A DNA stretch of 64,000 bases from contig CAVZQP010000001.1 of assembly GCA_963777485.1 (NCBI GenBank), forward strand, positions 744,001-808,000. The letters are read 5' to 3'. Shown piece by piece: positions 1 to 8,866 of this stretch. The translations under genes were made by a program, and so were the position numbers. Below the pieces are notes generated by a model. That model searched no databases. It was given only the letters and a program-made list of their open reading frames with translations, and was not told the origin of the DNA. Position 1 is the first letter of the stretch, and every line of letters begins with the position of its first letter. The stretch is from Bog-473 sp963777485. Lineage in GTDB: Bacteria; Actinomycetota; Acidimicrobiia; Acidimicrobiales; RAAP-2.

Positions 1-50
1 AACTCACGCTTCTCACGGCACTTCACGCAGTACCCCTCGTAACTCGCCAT
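1..50 (-). CDS. DUF5679-type small protein, N-terminal fragment
   Basis: Only the first 16 complete codons lie in the window; the gene runs off the left edge. The peptide begins MASYEGYCVKCREKRE, with the Cys-x-x-Cys pair and basic stretch typical of the short DUF5679 proteins common in actinobacteria. Their function is unknown; the cysteines suggest metal binding. A strong ribosome binding site (AAAGGAGA) sits 5 bases before the ATG, which fixes the start. It is divergent from the next gene. The call rests on a short fragment but the motif is distinctive. Confidence 0.6.
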   Translation of the reverse strand, partial: MASYEGYCVKCREKRE

Positions 51-165
51 GGCTTCTCCTTTGGGTCGGTTATGGCCCTGGACGGGGGTCGAACGTAGCG
101 GGGGGGTTACAAAAAAGGGGGGATGGTCACCCGGCCGCCAGCCGACGCACGGCCGTATTGCCCGG

Positions 166-171
166 TAGGGT
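166..171 (+). promoter_or_regulatory. -10 box TAGGGT, leaderless arrangement
   Basis: TAGGGT ends 7 bases before the ATG at 179 and no ribosome binding site lies between them. This matches the spacing seen before many genes in the window. No convincing -35 hexamer is visible. Confidence 0.45.
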
Positions 172-178
172 CAGCCGC

Positions 179-1033
179 ATGACGGACAACGGTGCAGGTC
201 AGGACGGTGGTTTCCGGCAACAGGGGATGAGGGCGACGGAGGCCCTTCACGAGACCTGGAGCGGCCTCGCCGAAGCCTGTTTCGAGCTTTCGTCGAACGA
301 ATGGGCGCTGCCGACCGAGTGCCCCGGCTGGGACGTCAAGGACCAGCTTTCCCATCTGATCGGGATCGAGCGCACGATCATGGGCGACGGGGCTCCGGAA
401 TGGGACGGCCCTTTGGGGGACCACGTCAAGAACGACTTTGCGGCCATGAACGAGGCCTGGGTTGCCGTTCGCCGCCCGCTTGAGGGGGCGGCCGTGCGGG
501 CCGAGTTCGTCGAGGTCACCGAGACCCGGCTCGGACAGCTGGGGAAGCTGACTGAGGACGAGTGGGCCGTTGTCGGCTGGAGCCCGGTGGGCCAGGTGCC
601 CTACGCCGGGTTCATGGAGGTGCGCGCGTTCGACAGTTGGGTGCACGAGCAGGACGCTCGCCGTGCGCTCGACCGCCCCGGTGGCTGCGGCAATTTGGCC
701 TCTGCGATCTCGCTCGGACGGGTGGAGGCTGCCATGCCGTTCGTCGTCGGCAAGAAGGCGTCCTGCGCGGACGGCACGTCGGTGCGCTTCGAGATAGCGG
801 GCCCCGGCGACGACGCTCGCGCCTTCACCGTCGCCGTCGAGGGCGGACGCGCCCGGGTGGTGGACGGCGATGTCACGCCGACCGTCACCCTGTCACTCTC
901 GAGCCTCGATTTCCTCCGCCTCGGCTGTGGCCGGGCCACGGCGGCAGAGGTGGAAGCTGCCGGCGGCATCGTCACGAAGGGCGACCCGGCTGTCGGCCGC
1001 CAGGTCCTCGGCGCAATGAACTTCATGTTTTGA
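179..1033 (+). CDS. Maleylpyruvate isomerase/DinB-like family protein
   Basis: A 284-residue protein of the actinobacterial family of mycothiol-dependent maleylpyruvate isomerase-like proteins (TIGR03083 type). The N-terminal half has the four-helix DinB-like layout, with the family hallmark CPGWDVKDQLSHL near residue 50, and a later H in the segment RAFDSWVHEQDARRAL. The C-terminal part resembles an SCP2-like or alkyl sterol-binding fold, as often found in this family. Such enzymes use mycothiol or a metal for thiol-transfer chemistry; the substrate here is unknown. The ATG at 179 is chosen because a TAGGGT box lies 7 bases upstream; a TTG at 158 and an ATG at 227 are alternatives. The gene appears to stand alone. 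Confidence 0.75.
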   Translation: MTDNGAGQDGGFRQQGMRATEALHETWSGLAEACFELSSNEWALPTECPGWDVKDQLSHLIGIERTIMGDGAPEWDGPLGDHVKNDFAAMNEAWVAVRRPLEGAAVRAEFVEVTETRLGQLGKLTEDEWAVVGWSPVGQVPYAGFMEVRAFDSWVHEQDARRALDRPGGCGNLASAISLGRVEAAMPFVVGKKASCADGTSVRFEIAGPGDDARAFTVAVEGGRARVVDGDVTPTVTLSLSSLDFLRLGCGRATAAEVEAAGGIVTKGDPAVGRQVLGAMNFMF

Positions 1034-1100
1034 GTCCTCTTCGAGGAGACCAATGCATTTCGATCACGCAAGCCCGGCGGTTTGCCTCACGCCACACCGG

Positions 1101-1106
1101 TAGAGT
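1101..1106 (+). promoter_or_regulatory. -10 box TAGAGT before tig
   Basis: TAGAGT ends 11 bases before the tig ATG, with no Shine-Dalgarno sequence in between. It would drive the tig-clpP-clpX-folC run. Confidence 0.5.
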
Positions 1107-1117
1107 TGTCAATTCGT

Positions 1118-2494
1118 ATGCGTGCGACCACTGAGCCACTCGAGGGGAACCTTGTCCGCCTGAGCGTGGAAATCGAAGAACCCGAGTTCGACCAAGCCAT
1201 GGGTGACGTCGTGCGGACGCTGGCGCGCCAGGTCCGTGTGCCGGGTTTTCGACCCGGGAAGGTTCCCCGCAAGGTGCTCGAAGCGCGCATGGGTGGTGCC
1301 GGGGCACTCCGCGCCGAAGCGTTGCGCGAGGCCCTGCCTGACTTCTACGCACAGGCCGTGGTCGACACCGAGCTCGATCCGATCGCGCAGCCCGACATCG
1401 ACATCACCGGCGGCGAGCAGAGCGGCGGAGTGTCGTTCGACGCCGTTGTCCAGGTGCGCCCCCTCGTTTCGATCCCGGGGTACGACGGTCTGCAGGTCAC
1501 GTTGCCGGGACTCGACGTCAAGGACGAAGAGGTCCAACACCAGATCGATCGCCTGCGCGAGAACGACGCCGAGCTCGAGGTTGTGGATCGTCCTGCCATC
1601 GACGGTGATCTGGTCACTATCGATCTGCACGGCAACGACGCAACGGATGCCGAGGTGGTCGGTGTCGACGACTACCTCTACGAGGTCGGCTCTGGAACGG
1701 TCGTGCCCGAGCTCGACGCTGAGCTGCACGGTGCCAAGGCCGGCGCCATCGTCGCTTTCGACGCCGCCAGTCCGCAGAACCCCGAAGAGCAGATTGCGTT
1801 CCGCGTGCTTGTCAAAGAGGTGAAGGTCAAGAAGCTCCCGGCGGAAACCGACGAGTGGGCGGAGGAAAGTTCCGAGTTCGCCACGATTGCCGAGCTGCGC
1901 GCCGACATCGAGGACCGGATTCGCCGGGTGAAGCTGGTCCAGACGCAGATGGCTTTGCGTCAGAAGGCAATCGAAGCGCTCAGTGGTCTGGTCTCCGACG
2001 ACGACGTCCCGGAGGTGCTGGTGGATGCGGAGGTGAACGAGCGTCTGCACGATCTCCAGCACCGGTTGGAGGCTCAGAAACTGGGCTTGGCCGAGTACTT
2101 CCAGGCCACGGGCACCTCACCCGACGAGTTGCTCGCCTCCGTTCGGGTCGACGCCCATTCTGCGGTCAAGGCTGACCTGGCCCTACGTGCCCTGGTCGAG
2201 GCCGAGGAACTTCCGCTTAGTGATGACGAACTCGATGCCGAGGTATCCACCATGGCCGAGCGCATGGACACGAGCCCGGCTGACCTGCGGCGCCGCCTCG
2301 ACACGGCCGGGCGGACCGGCGCGGTACGCTCGGAGCTTCGAAAGGGCAAGGCTCTGGAGTGGCTGCTGGACCACGTGGATCTCGTCGACGAAGAGGGCAA
2401 CCCGATGTCACGGGACGACCTCAAAGTGGATGCTTCGGAGGATGGCGAAGTCCAGCAGGACGAGGAGACGAGTGAGGATGCAGAGGATGGTTGA
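1118..2494 (+). CDS. tig: Trigger factor
   Basis: Ribosome-associated chaperone and peptidyl-prolyl isomerase that receives nascent chains at the exit tunnel. The 458 residues are of normal length. The ribosome-binding signature is present near residue 45 (VPGFRPGKVPRKVL, the GFRxGKxP loop), followed by an FKBP-like domain (about 150-230) and the helical C-terminal chaperone arms. The tail is strongly acidic (DEETSEDAEDG). The ATG at 1118 gives the canonical start MRATTEPLEGN; longer in-frame starts upstream add an atypical leader. It heads a run with clpP and clpX, the usual actinobacterial order, and its last codons overlap clpP, implying coupled translation. Confidence 0.97.
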   Translation: MRATTEPLEGNLVRLSVEIEEPEFDQAMGDVVRTLARQVRVPGFRPGKVPRKVLEARMGGAGALRAEALREALPDFYAQAVVDTELDPIAQPDIDITGGEQSGGVSFDAVVQVRPLVSIPGYDGLQVTLPGLDVKDEEVQHQIDRLRENDAELEVVDRPAIDGDLVTIDLHGNDATDAEVVGVDDYLYEVGSGTVVPELDAELHGAKAGAIVAFDAASPQNPEEQIAFRVLVKEVKVKKLPAETDEWAEESSEFATIAELRADIEDRIRRVKLVQTQMALRQKAIEALSGLVSDDDVPEVLVDAEVNERLHDLQHRLEAQKLGLAEYFQATGTSPDELLASVRVDAHSAVKADLALRALVEAEELPLSDDELDAEVSTMAERMDTSPADLRRRLDTAGRTGAVRSELRKGKALEWLLDHVDLVDEEGNPMSRDDLKVDASEDGEVQQDEETSEDAEDG

Positions 2495-3125
2495 TCGCCT
2501 GGAGGCCTACAACTACAGCGTGCCCTGGGTGGTCGAGTCGACCAATCGCGGTGAGCGGCAATACGACCTCTACTCGCGCCTGCTGCGAGAGCGGATCATC
2601 TTCCTAGGAACGCCTGTCAACGACACGGTGGCGAATCTGGTCTGCGCGCAGATGCTGTTCCTCGAGTCCGAGGAGCCCGACAAGGACATCCACCTCTACA
2701 TCAACTCGCCCGGCGGTGAGATCACGGCGTTGTTCGCGATCTATGACACGCTGAAGTTCATCAAGGCGGACGTCTCGACCTTCTGCTTCGGTCAAGCTGC
2801 CTCTGCGGCGGCGGTCCTTCTGGCCGCCGGCGCCAAGGGCAAGCGGTTCGCCTTGCCACACGCCCGCATCCTCCTGCACCAGCCGTGGGGAGGGGTCGAA
2901 GGCCAAGCGAGCGACATCGAGTTGCAGGCCAAGGAGATCCTCCGCATGCGGGACCTGCTCTCGCACATGCTGGCCGAGGACACCGGCCAGACACAGGAGA
3001 AGGTGGCCCAGGACACCGACCGCGACTTCATCATGACTGCGGAAGAGGCGGTTACCTACGGTGTGATCGACGAGGTCATCACGGCCCGCACGGTCGCTCC
3101 GCTCGAGGCCATCGGCGCCGCGTAA
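2487..3125 (+). CDS. clpP: ATP-dependent Clp protease proteolytic subunit (ClpP2-like)
   Basis: Serine peptidase forming the tetradecameric ClpP chamber and working with ClpX, encoded next. The catalytic triad is visible: Ser in GQAAS (about residue 106), His in ILLHQP (about 131) and Asp in DTDRDF (about 180). The segment FGQAASAAAVLLAAG resembles mycobacterial ClpP2 more than ClpP1. Most actinobacteria carry clpP1-clpP2 in tandem here; only one copy is present. The start overlaps the tig stop by 8 bases; an ATG three codons earlier (2478) is equally possible, as both have a GAGG-type site upstream. Confidence 0.96.
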   Translation: MVDRLEAYNYSVPWVVESTNRGERQYDLYSRLLRERIIFLGTPVNDTVANLVCAQMLFLESEEPDKDIHLYINSPGGEITALFAIYDTLKFIKADVSTFCFGQAASAAAVLLAAGAKGKRFALPHARILLHQPWGGVEGQASDIELQAKEILRMRDLLSHMLAEDTGQTQEKVAQDTDRDFIMTAEEAVTYGVIDEVITARTVAPLEAIGAA

Positions 3126-3166
3126 GACGAGTCGGACAGAGATCGGACAGACGGGAGAACAATCGG

Positions 3167-4444
<1,278 letters not shown>

Positions 4445-4473
4445 CCCTGCCGGCCTCGAAAGAGCCGGTCTCC

Positions 4474-5832
4474 GTGGAGCCGCCGGCGTCTCTTCCATTC
4501 GAGACTGCCGACGACGCGATCGCTTGGCTGGACTCACATATCGATTTCGAGAAGCACATGCCGCGCCGCCGGCTCGTTCCCACCCTCGACGGCATGCGCG
4601 CACTCTGCGCGCTGCTCGGTGATCCACAGGAATCCGTTCCCTCGGTCCACGTAACGGGCACCAACGGCAAGGGATCGACCTCGGCCATGATCACGATGCT
4701 GTTTCTGGCCAAGGGTCTCAGCGTCGGCACATACACCAGCCCGAACCTGCATGTGGTTGCCGAGCGCATCGCCCGTAACGGCGAAGCGATCGACGACGAG
4801 GCGTTGTCGGAGGTTCTCGGCGAGCTGGCGCTGCTCGAATCATTGCTCGAGGATCGACCGACCCGGTTCGAACTCCTTACCGCCGCCGGTCTGTCATGGT
4901 TCGCCGCCGAGGCGGTCGACGCCATGGTTATCGAGGTCGGGCTCGGCGGCACGTGGGACTGCACGAACGTGGTCGACGGAGACGTCGCGGTTCTGACCAA
5001 CGTCAGCTTCGACCACACCGATGTGCTCGGGCCGACGCTCGAAGGGATCGCCGAGGACAAGGCCGGGATCATCAAGCCGGGCAGTCGCGTCGTTCTGGGT
5101 GACCTGGCCCCGGACCTTCTCGACATCGTCCTGACCAGGGCTGATGAGGTGGGAGCTGCCTCGGTCTGGGTCCTGGGGCGGGACTTCGGCTGCGCGTCCA
5201 ACCAGGTCGCGGTGGGTGGCCGGCTGGTGACGTTGTGGACCCCGGGCGGGCGTTACGAGGACGTCCTCATTCCGCTGCACGGCGCGCACCAGGGCGCCAA
5301 CGCAGCCGTCGCACTGGCCGCGGCGGAGGCGTTCTTCGGCGACGCACTCGCGCCCGAGGTGGTCGAAGAGGGCTTCGCCGCGGTGCGCGTCCCAGGGCGT
5401 CTCGAAGTGCTCGGGCGCCGGCCGCTGTTGCTTGTCGACGGCGCGCACAACGCGGCGGGCATGGCGGCGCTGGGCGCCGCGTTGAGCGAGGAGTTCGCAG
5501 TCGACGGCACGGCAGTGGCGGTCGTGGGGATGCTTACGGGTCGCGACCCGTCGGCGATGCTCGAGCCGCTGGCCGCCGCAGGGGTGCGCGACATCGTTGC
5601 CTGCGAGCCTGACTCGCCCCGTGCGATGCTCGTCGCGGCCGTGGCCGAAGCGGGACGTGCGTTGGGTCTCGCTGTCTACGAAGAACCCGATGTGCGCGAC
5701 GCGCTGCGCGTGGCGCGCGGGATGGTGAATGCGGACGGCCTCGTGGTCGTCGCCGGCTCGCTCTATGTCGTCGGGACTGCCCGTGCCGACGCCATGGCAT
5801 CGAGCGTCCCGTGGGAGGAAGCCGGACGCTGA
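4474..5832 (+). CDS. folC: Folylpolyglutamate/dihydrofolate synthase
   Basis: ATP-dependent ligase that adds glutamate to folates and, in many bacteria, glutamate to dihydropteroate. The Mur-ligase-type P-loop GTNGKGS is at residues 62-68, followed by the FolC hallmark TSPNLH and later the conserved segments NVSFDHTD and LVDGAHN. The 452 residues match the family. The GTG at 4474, 29 bases after clpX, is the best start: earlier frames overlap clpX and give an arginine-rich leader unlike FolC. There is no strong ribosome binding site. It is co-directional with clpX, and probably last in that operon because ndk has its own promoter-like box. Confidence 0.93.
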   Translation: MEPPASLPFETADDAIAWLDSHIDFEKHMPRRRLVPTLDGMRALCALLGDPQESVPSVHVTGTNGKGSTSAMITMLFLAKGLSVGTYTSPNLHVVAERIARNGEAIDDEALSEVLGELALLESLLEDRPTRFELLTAAGLSWFAAEAVDAMVIEVGLGGTWDCTNVVDGDVAVLTNVSFDHTDVLGPTLEGIAEDKAGIIKPGSRVVLGDLAPDLLDIVLTRADEVGAASVWVLGRDFGCASNQVAVGGRLVTLWTPGGRYEDVLIPLHGAHQGANAAVALAAAEAFFGDALAPEVVEEGFAAVRVPGRLEVLGRRPLLLVDGAHNAAGMAALGAALSEEFAVDGTAVAVVGMLTGRDPSAMLEPLAAAGVRDIVACEPDSPRAMLVAAVAEAGRALGLAVYEEPDVRDALRVARGMVNADGLVVVAGSLYVVGTARADAMASSVPWEEAGR

Positions 5833-5848
5833 CCCGTACCGGGTTGTG

Positions 5849-5854
5849 TAGTCT
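5849..5854 (+). promoter_or_regulatory. -10 box TAGTCT before ndk
   Basis: TAGTCT ends 9 bases before the ndk GTG, with no ribosome binding site between, matching the leaderless pattern of this window. Confidence 0.45.
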
Positions 5855-5863
5855 CGGACCCTC

Positions 5864-6277
5864 GTGGATCGCACCCTTGTCATCGTGAAGCCCGACGGCG
5901 TCGAGCGCGGCCTGGCCGGCGAGATCGTCAGCCGGCTGGAGCGCAAGAACCTGCGTCTCGTGGCGGCCGAGCTCCGGACCATCACCAAAGAGGTGGCGGA
6001 GCGTCACTATGCCGAACATTCAGAACGCCCCTTCTTCAGTGACCTCGTCACGTTCATCACGCGGTCGCCGTCGCTCATCATGGTGGTCGAGGGCCCGAAG
6101 GACACCTACGCGGTGGTGCGGCTCATGATGGGGACGACCAATCCCGCCGAAGCGGCTCCGGGTACTATCCGCGGCGACTTCGGCATCGAGACGACCGAGA
6201 ACTTGGTGCACGGCTCTGACTCGCACGATTCGGCGGCGAGGGAGATCGCACTGTTCTTCCCCGAACTCGCATCCTGA
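5864..6277 (+). CDS. ndk: Nucleoside diphosphate kinase
   Basis: Transfers the gamma phosphate between nucleoside triphosphates and diphosphates through a phosphohistidine. The 137 residues are full length. The N-terminus MDRTLVIVKPDGVERG is typical, and the active-site motif NLVHGSDS places the phosphorylated His at about residue 116. The GTG start sits just after a TAGTCT box, and the family alignment begins exactly there. Position between folC and mreB is common in actinobacteria. Confidence 0.97.
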   Translation: MDRTLVIVKPDGVERGLAGEIVSRLERKNLRLVAAELRTITKEVAERHYAEHSERPFFSDLVTFITRSPSLIMVVEGPKDTYAVVRLMMGTTNPAEAAPGTIRGDFGIETTENLVHGSDSHDSAAREIALFFPELAS

Positions 6278-6306
6278 CCATCCAGGTCCGCATCCGCATC
6301 GGGGGT

Positions 6307-6342
6307 GCGACAGAAACCCAGTTCAGAACGCAGTTCTGTCGC
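6307..6342. promoter_or_regulatory. 9-bp inverted repeat between ndk and mreB
   Basis: GCGACAGAA and its exact complement TTCTGTCGC are separated by 18 bases, just before the mreB -35 element. There is no run of T after it, so it could be a factor-dependent ndk terminator or an operator for mreB. Confidence 0.4.
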
Positions 6343-6349
6343 GTCCGCC

Positions 6350-6378
6350 TTGTGAAGGTTCGCGTCGTCCCATAGCCT
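6350..6378 (+). promoter_or_regulatory. Promoter for mreB (TTGTGA-17-TAGCCT)
   Basis: TTGTGA and TAGCCT are separated by the ideal 17 bases, predicting a start near 6385 and a 5' leader of about 60 bases. This is one of the few clear two-element promoters in the window. Confidence 0.65.
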
Positions 6379-6445
6379 GTGGTCGCATCAACGGGCACCG
6401 GGACCCCTCCGGCACCCGCCGCCATTCTTTCGTGGAGATCCAGAC

Positions 6446-7477
6446 ATGGCAGAAAATCGCCTTTCCTTGCTGGGCCGTGACATGGCCGTCGACCTCGGTA
6501 CTGCGAACACGCTGGTGTACGTCCGTGGCCGCGGCATCGTCCTCAACGAGCCCTCCGTGGTTGCGGTCGACATAAAGGACGGGCGTCCGCTTGCAGTGGG
6601 GGCGGAGGCCAAGCGGATGATCGGGCGTACGCCATCGAACATCCAGGCCATCAGGCCCCTCAAGGACGGCGTCATCGCTGACTTCGAGATCTGCGAGAAG
6701 ATGCTCCGCTACTTCATCCACCGCGTACACCAGCGTCGGTTTGCCAAGCCACGGATGGTCATCTGTGTCCCGTCGGGGATCACGGGCGTGGAGCGGCGTG
6801 CCGTCATGGAAGCGGCTGAGTACGCAGGTGCGAGGCGCGCCTACATCATCGAAGAGCCGATGGCCGCTGCGATCGGCGCGGGGCTGCCCGTGCACGAACC
6901 GACCGGCAACATGGTCGTCGACATCGGCGGTGGAACGACCGAAGTCGCCGTCATCTCCCTCGGCGGCATCGTCACGAGCCAGTCGGTCCGTATCGGCGGA
7001 GACGAGCTCGACGACGCCATCGTGTCCTTCGTGAAGAAGGAGTTCAGCCTCGCGCTCGGTGAGCGCACGGCTGAGGAGATCAAGATCACGCTCGGCTCTG
7101 CCTATCCGCTCGAGCAAGAGCTGCACGCCGAGATCCGCGGCCGCGACCTCGTGAGCGGTCTGCCGAAGACGATCGTCGTGTCGACCGAGGAGATCCGGCG
7201 CTCAATCGAGGAGCCGGTGTCGGCGATCATCGACGCAGTGAAGGTGACACTCGACCGGACGCCCCCCGAACTGGCGGCCGATATCATGGAGCAGGGGATC
7301 GTGCTGACCGGCGGTGGGGCCATGCTGCACGGGCTCGAGTCACGCCTCCAGCACGAGACTGGGATGCCAATCGTGGTGGCGCGCGACCCGCTGAACTGCG
7401 TCGCCATCGGCAGCGGCCAGTGCCTGGAAGAATTCGAAGCGCTGAAGCGGGTGTTGATCACCACCTCTACGCGCTGA
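6446..7477 (+). CDS. mreB: Rod shape-determining protein MreB
   Basis: Bacterial actin that organises lateral wall synthesis. The 343 residues show the actin-fold nucleotide motifs: phosphate 1 (VDLGTANTLVYV), phosphate 2 (VDIGGGTTEVAV) and the adenosine motif (GIVLTGGGAMLHGL). The ATG start gives the expected MAENRLSLLGRDMAVDLG. It has its own promoter and precedes mreC by 19 bases, so the cell is probably rod-shaped at some stage. Confidence 0.98.
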   Translation: MAENRLSLLGRDMAVDLGTANTLVYVRGRGIVLNEPSVVAVDIKDGRPLAVGAEAKRMIGRTPSNIQAIRPLKDGVIADFEICEKMLRYFIHRVHQRRFAKPRMVICVPSGITGVERRAVMEAAEYAGARRAYIIEEPMAAAIGAGLPVHEPTGNMVVDIGGGTTEVAVISLGGIVTSQSVRIGGDELDDAIVSFVKKEFSLALGERTAEEIKITLGSAYPLEQELHAEIRGRDLVSGLPKTIVVSTEEIRRSIEEPVSAIIDAVKVTLDRTPPELAADIMEQGIVLTGGGAMLHGLESRLQHETGMPIVVARDPLNCVAIGSGQCLEEFEALKRVLITTSTR

Positions 7478-7496
7478 CGTATCGGAAGTCTCCTGG

Positions 7497-8333
7497 GTGG
7501 CCAGGTCCCGGCGGTCGCGCCGCACATTGACGGTCATCGTCCTCGTTGTCATTTCACTCTCGCTGATCTCGCTCGATCTCAACGGTCGGACGCACAGCCT
7601 GACGTCGGGCATCAAGTCAGTGGCGAACGACATCTACTCGCCGTTGCGCCAGGGCGTGGTGGACATAATCAGTCCCATCGGCAATTTCTTCGCGGGTGCG
7701 TTCAACTACGGCGCGGTCCAGTCCGAGAACGAACAGCTGCAGCGGGAGATCGGGCAGCTGAGGGCTACCCAGGCCGAGAAATCGTTCGACGAGAACCAGC
7801 TGCGTCTTCTGACGAAGCTCGAGAACCTGCCCTTCCTGAACTCTTTGCCGACGGTGACGGCGCAGACGGTCGACCAGTACTCGTCGAATTTCACGGCCAC
7901 CATCACGCTCGACAAGGGACGCGCTGACGGGGTGGCCGTCGGGTACCCCGTCGTCGGCGCGGGCGGTCTGGTCGGACAGGTGATCCAGTCGTTCCATCAC
8001 ACAAGCGTCGTGCGCCTCATCACCGACGGTCAGTCCAAGATCGCCGTCGTGTTCGGTCCCAGCAACAAGTACACCGCGATCGTCGACGGCCAGGGACCGG
8101 GGAACGACTTGACCGCGGACCTCGTCGCTCCGGGAACCCCGCTCCGCAAGGGCCAGCACATGTTCACCAGCGGCCTGCAGGCGGCCGCGTTTCCGCCCGG
8201 CATTCCGGTGGCCACAGTGTCGGCCTTCCACACGCCGTCCGGAGCCAGCCAGATATCCATCACCGTCGAGCCTTCGGCCAACCTCAGCCAGCTGGCCTAC
8301 GTCGACGTCGTCCAGTGGGTGCCCAACACGTGA
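7497..8333 (+). CDS. mreC: Rod shape-determining protein MreC
   Basis: Bitopic membrane protein linking MreB to the periplasmic wall enzymes. A short basic cytoplasmic tail (RSRRSRR) is followed by one transmembrane helix (about residues 11-28), a coiled-coil segment (about 75-105) and the double beta-barrel MreC core ending DVVQWVPNT. The length of 278 residues is normal. The GTG start yields MARSRRSRR. Its stop overlaps the mreD start by four bases (GTGA). Confidence 0.95.
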   Translation: MARSRRSRRTLTVIVLVVISLSLISLDLNGRTHSLTSGIKSVANDIYSPLRQGVVDIISPIGNFFAGAFNYGAVQSENEQLQREIGQLRATQAEKSFDENQLRLLTKLENLPFLNSLPTVTAQTVDQYSSNFTATITLDKGRADGVAVGYPVVGAGGLVGQVIQSFHHTSVVRLITDGQSKIAVVFGPSNKYTAIVDGQGPGNDLTADLVAPGTPLRKGQHMFTSGLQAAAFPPGIPVATVSAFHTPSGASQISITVEPSANLSQLAYVDVVQWVPNT

Positions 8334-8866
8334 CGGCGCGCTCGGTTGCGCGGGTGGCGCTGGTCATCTTCGTGGTCCTGATGGTCCAGCAGACGATGAT
8401 GGTGGCGCTGCGGGTCGGGGGCGTGCACCCTGACCTGCTTTGGTTGCTGCCGATCACGGCTGCCCTGGCGGACGGGCCTGAGACAGGGGGCATCATCGGT
8501 TTCTGGTCCGGTCTGGCCTTCGACCTCGTGCTCCCGACCCCGTTCGGGCTGTCCGCCCTGGTGGGATGCATACTGGGGTACGCCGTGGGCGCCCTGACCA
8601 CGGCGGTCGACCCGCGGACCACCTGGCTCAAGCCAGTGGCCGCGCTCACTGGCAGCGTCGCAGCGGACATGCTGTTCGCCGTGCTCGGCGCAATCCTCGG
8701 TCAGCCACAGATGGTGCAGATCAACTTCGTGGCTCTCTTCTTGATGATCAGTATCTCCAGCCTCGTGTTCGTTCTCCCGGTCAGCAGGCTTATGCGCTGG
8801 GCGCTGGCTGGGGAGAACAGCCGTCACTCTCTCGTTTCGGCACAGGCCGACGGCCGCCTCTGGTGA
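8330..8866 (+). CDS. mreD: Rod shape-determining protein MreD
   Basis: Small integral membrane protein (178 residues, about five hydrophobic helices) that works with MreC and PBP2 in the elongation complex. Identity rests on position directly between mreC and the PBP2 gene, plus the MreD-like pattern of helices with LVLPTPFGLSALVG in the middle. The GTG at 8330 overlaps the mreC stop as GTGA; an in-frame GTG five codons earlier is possible but breaks the overlap pattern. Confidence 0.92.
   Translation: MTARSVARVALVIFVVLMVQQTMMVALRVGGVHPDLLWLLPITAALADGPETGGIIGFWSGLAFDLVLPTPFGLSALVGCILGYAVGALTTAVDPRTTWLKPVAALTGSVAADMLFAVLGAILGQPQMVQINFVALFLMISISSLVFVLPVSRLMRWALAGENSRHSLVSAQADGRLW

Noticed and set aside
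4855..4880. GGTTCGAAC-like string resembling a tRNA T-loop
   Set aside because: It is inside the intact folC frame and has no acceptor or anticodon stem around it; a similar string in rph (near 37598) was dismissed for the same reason.
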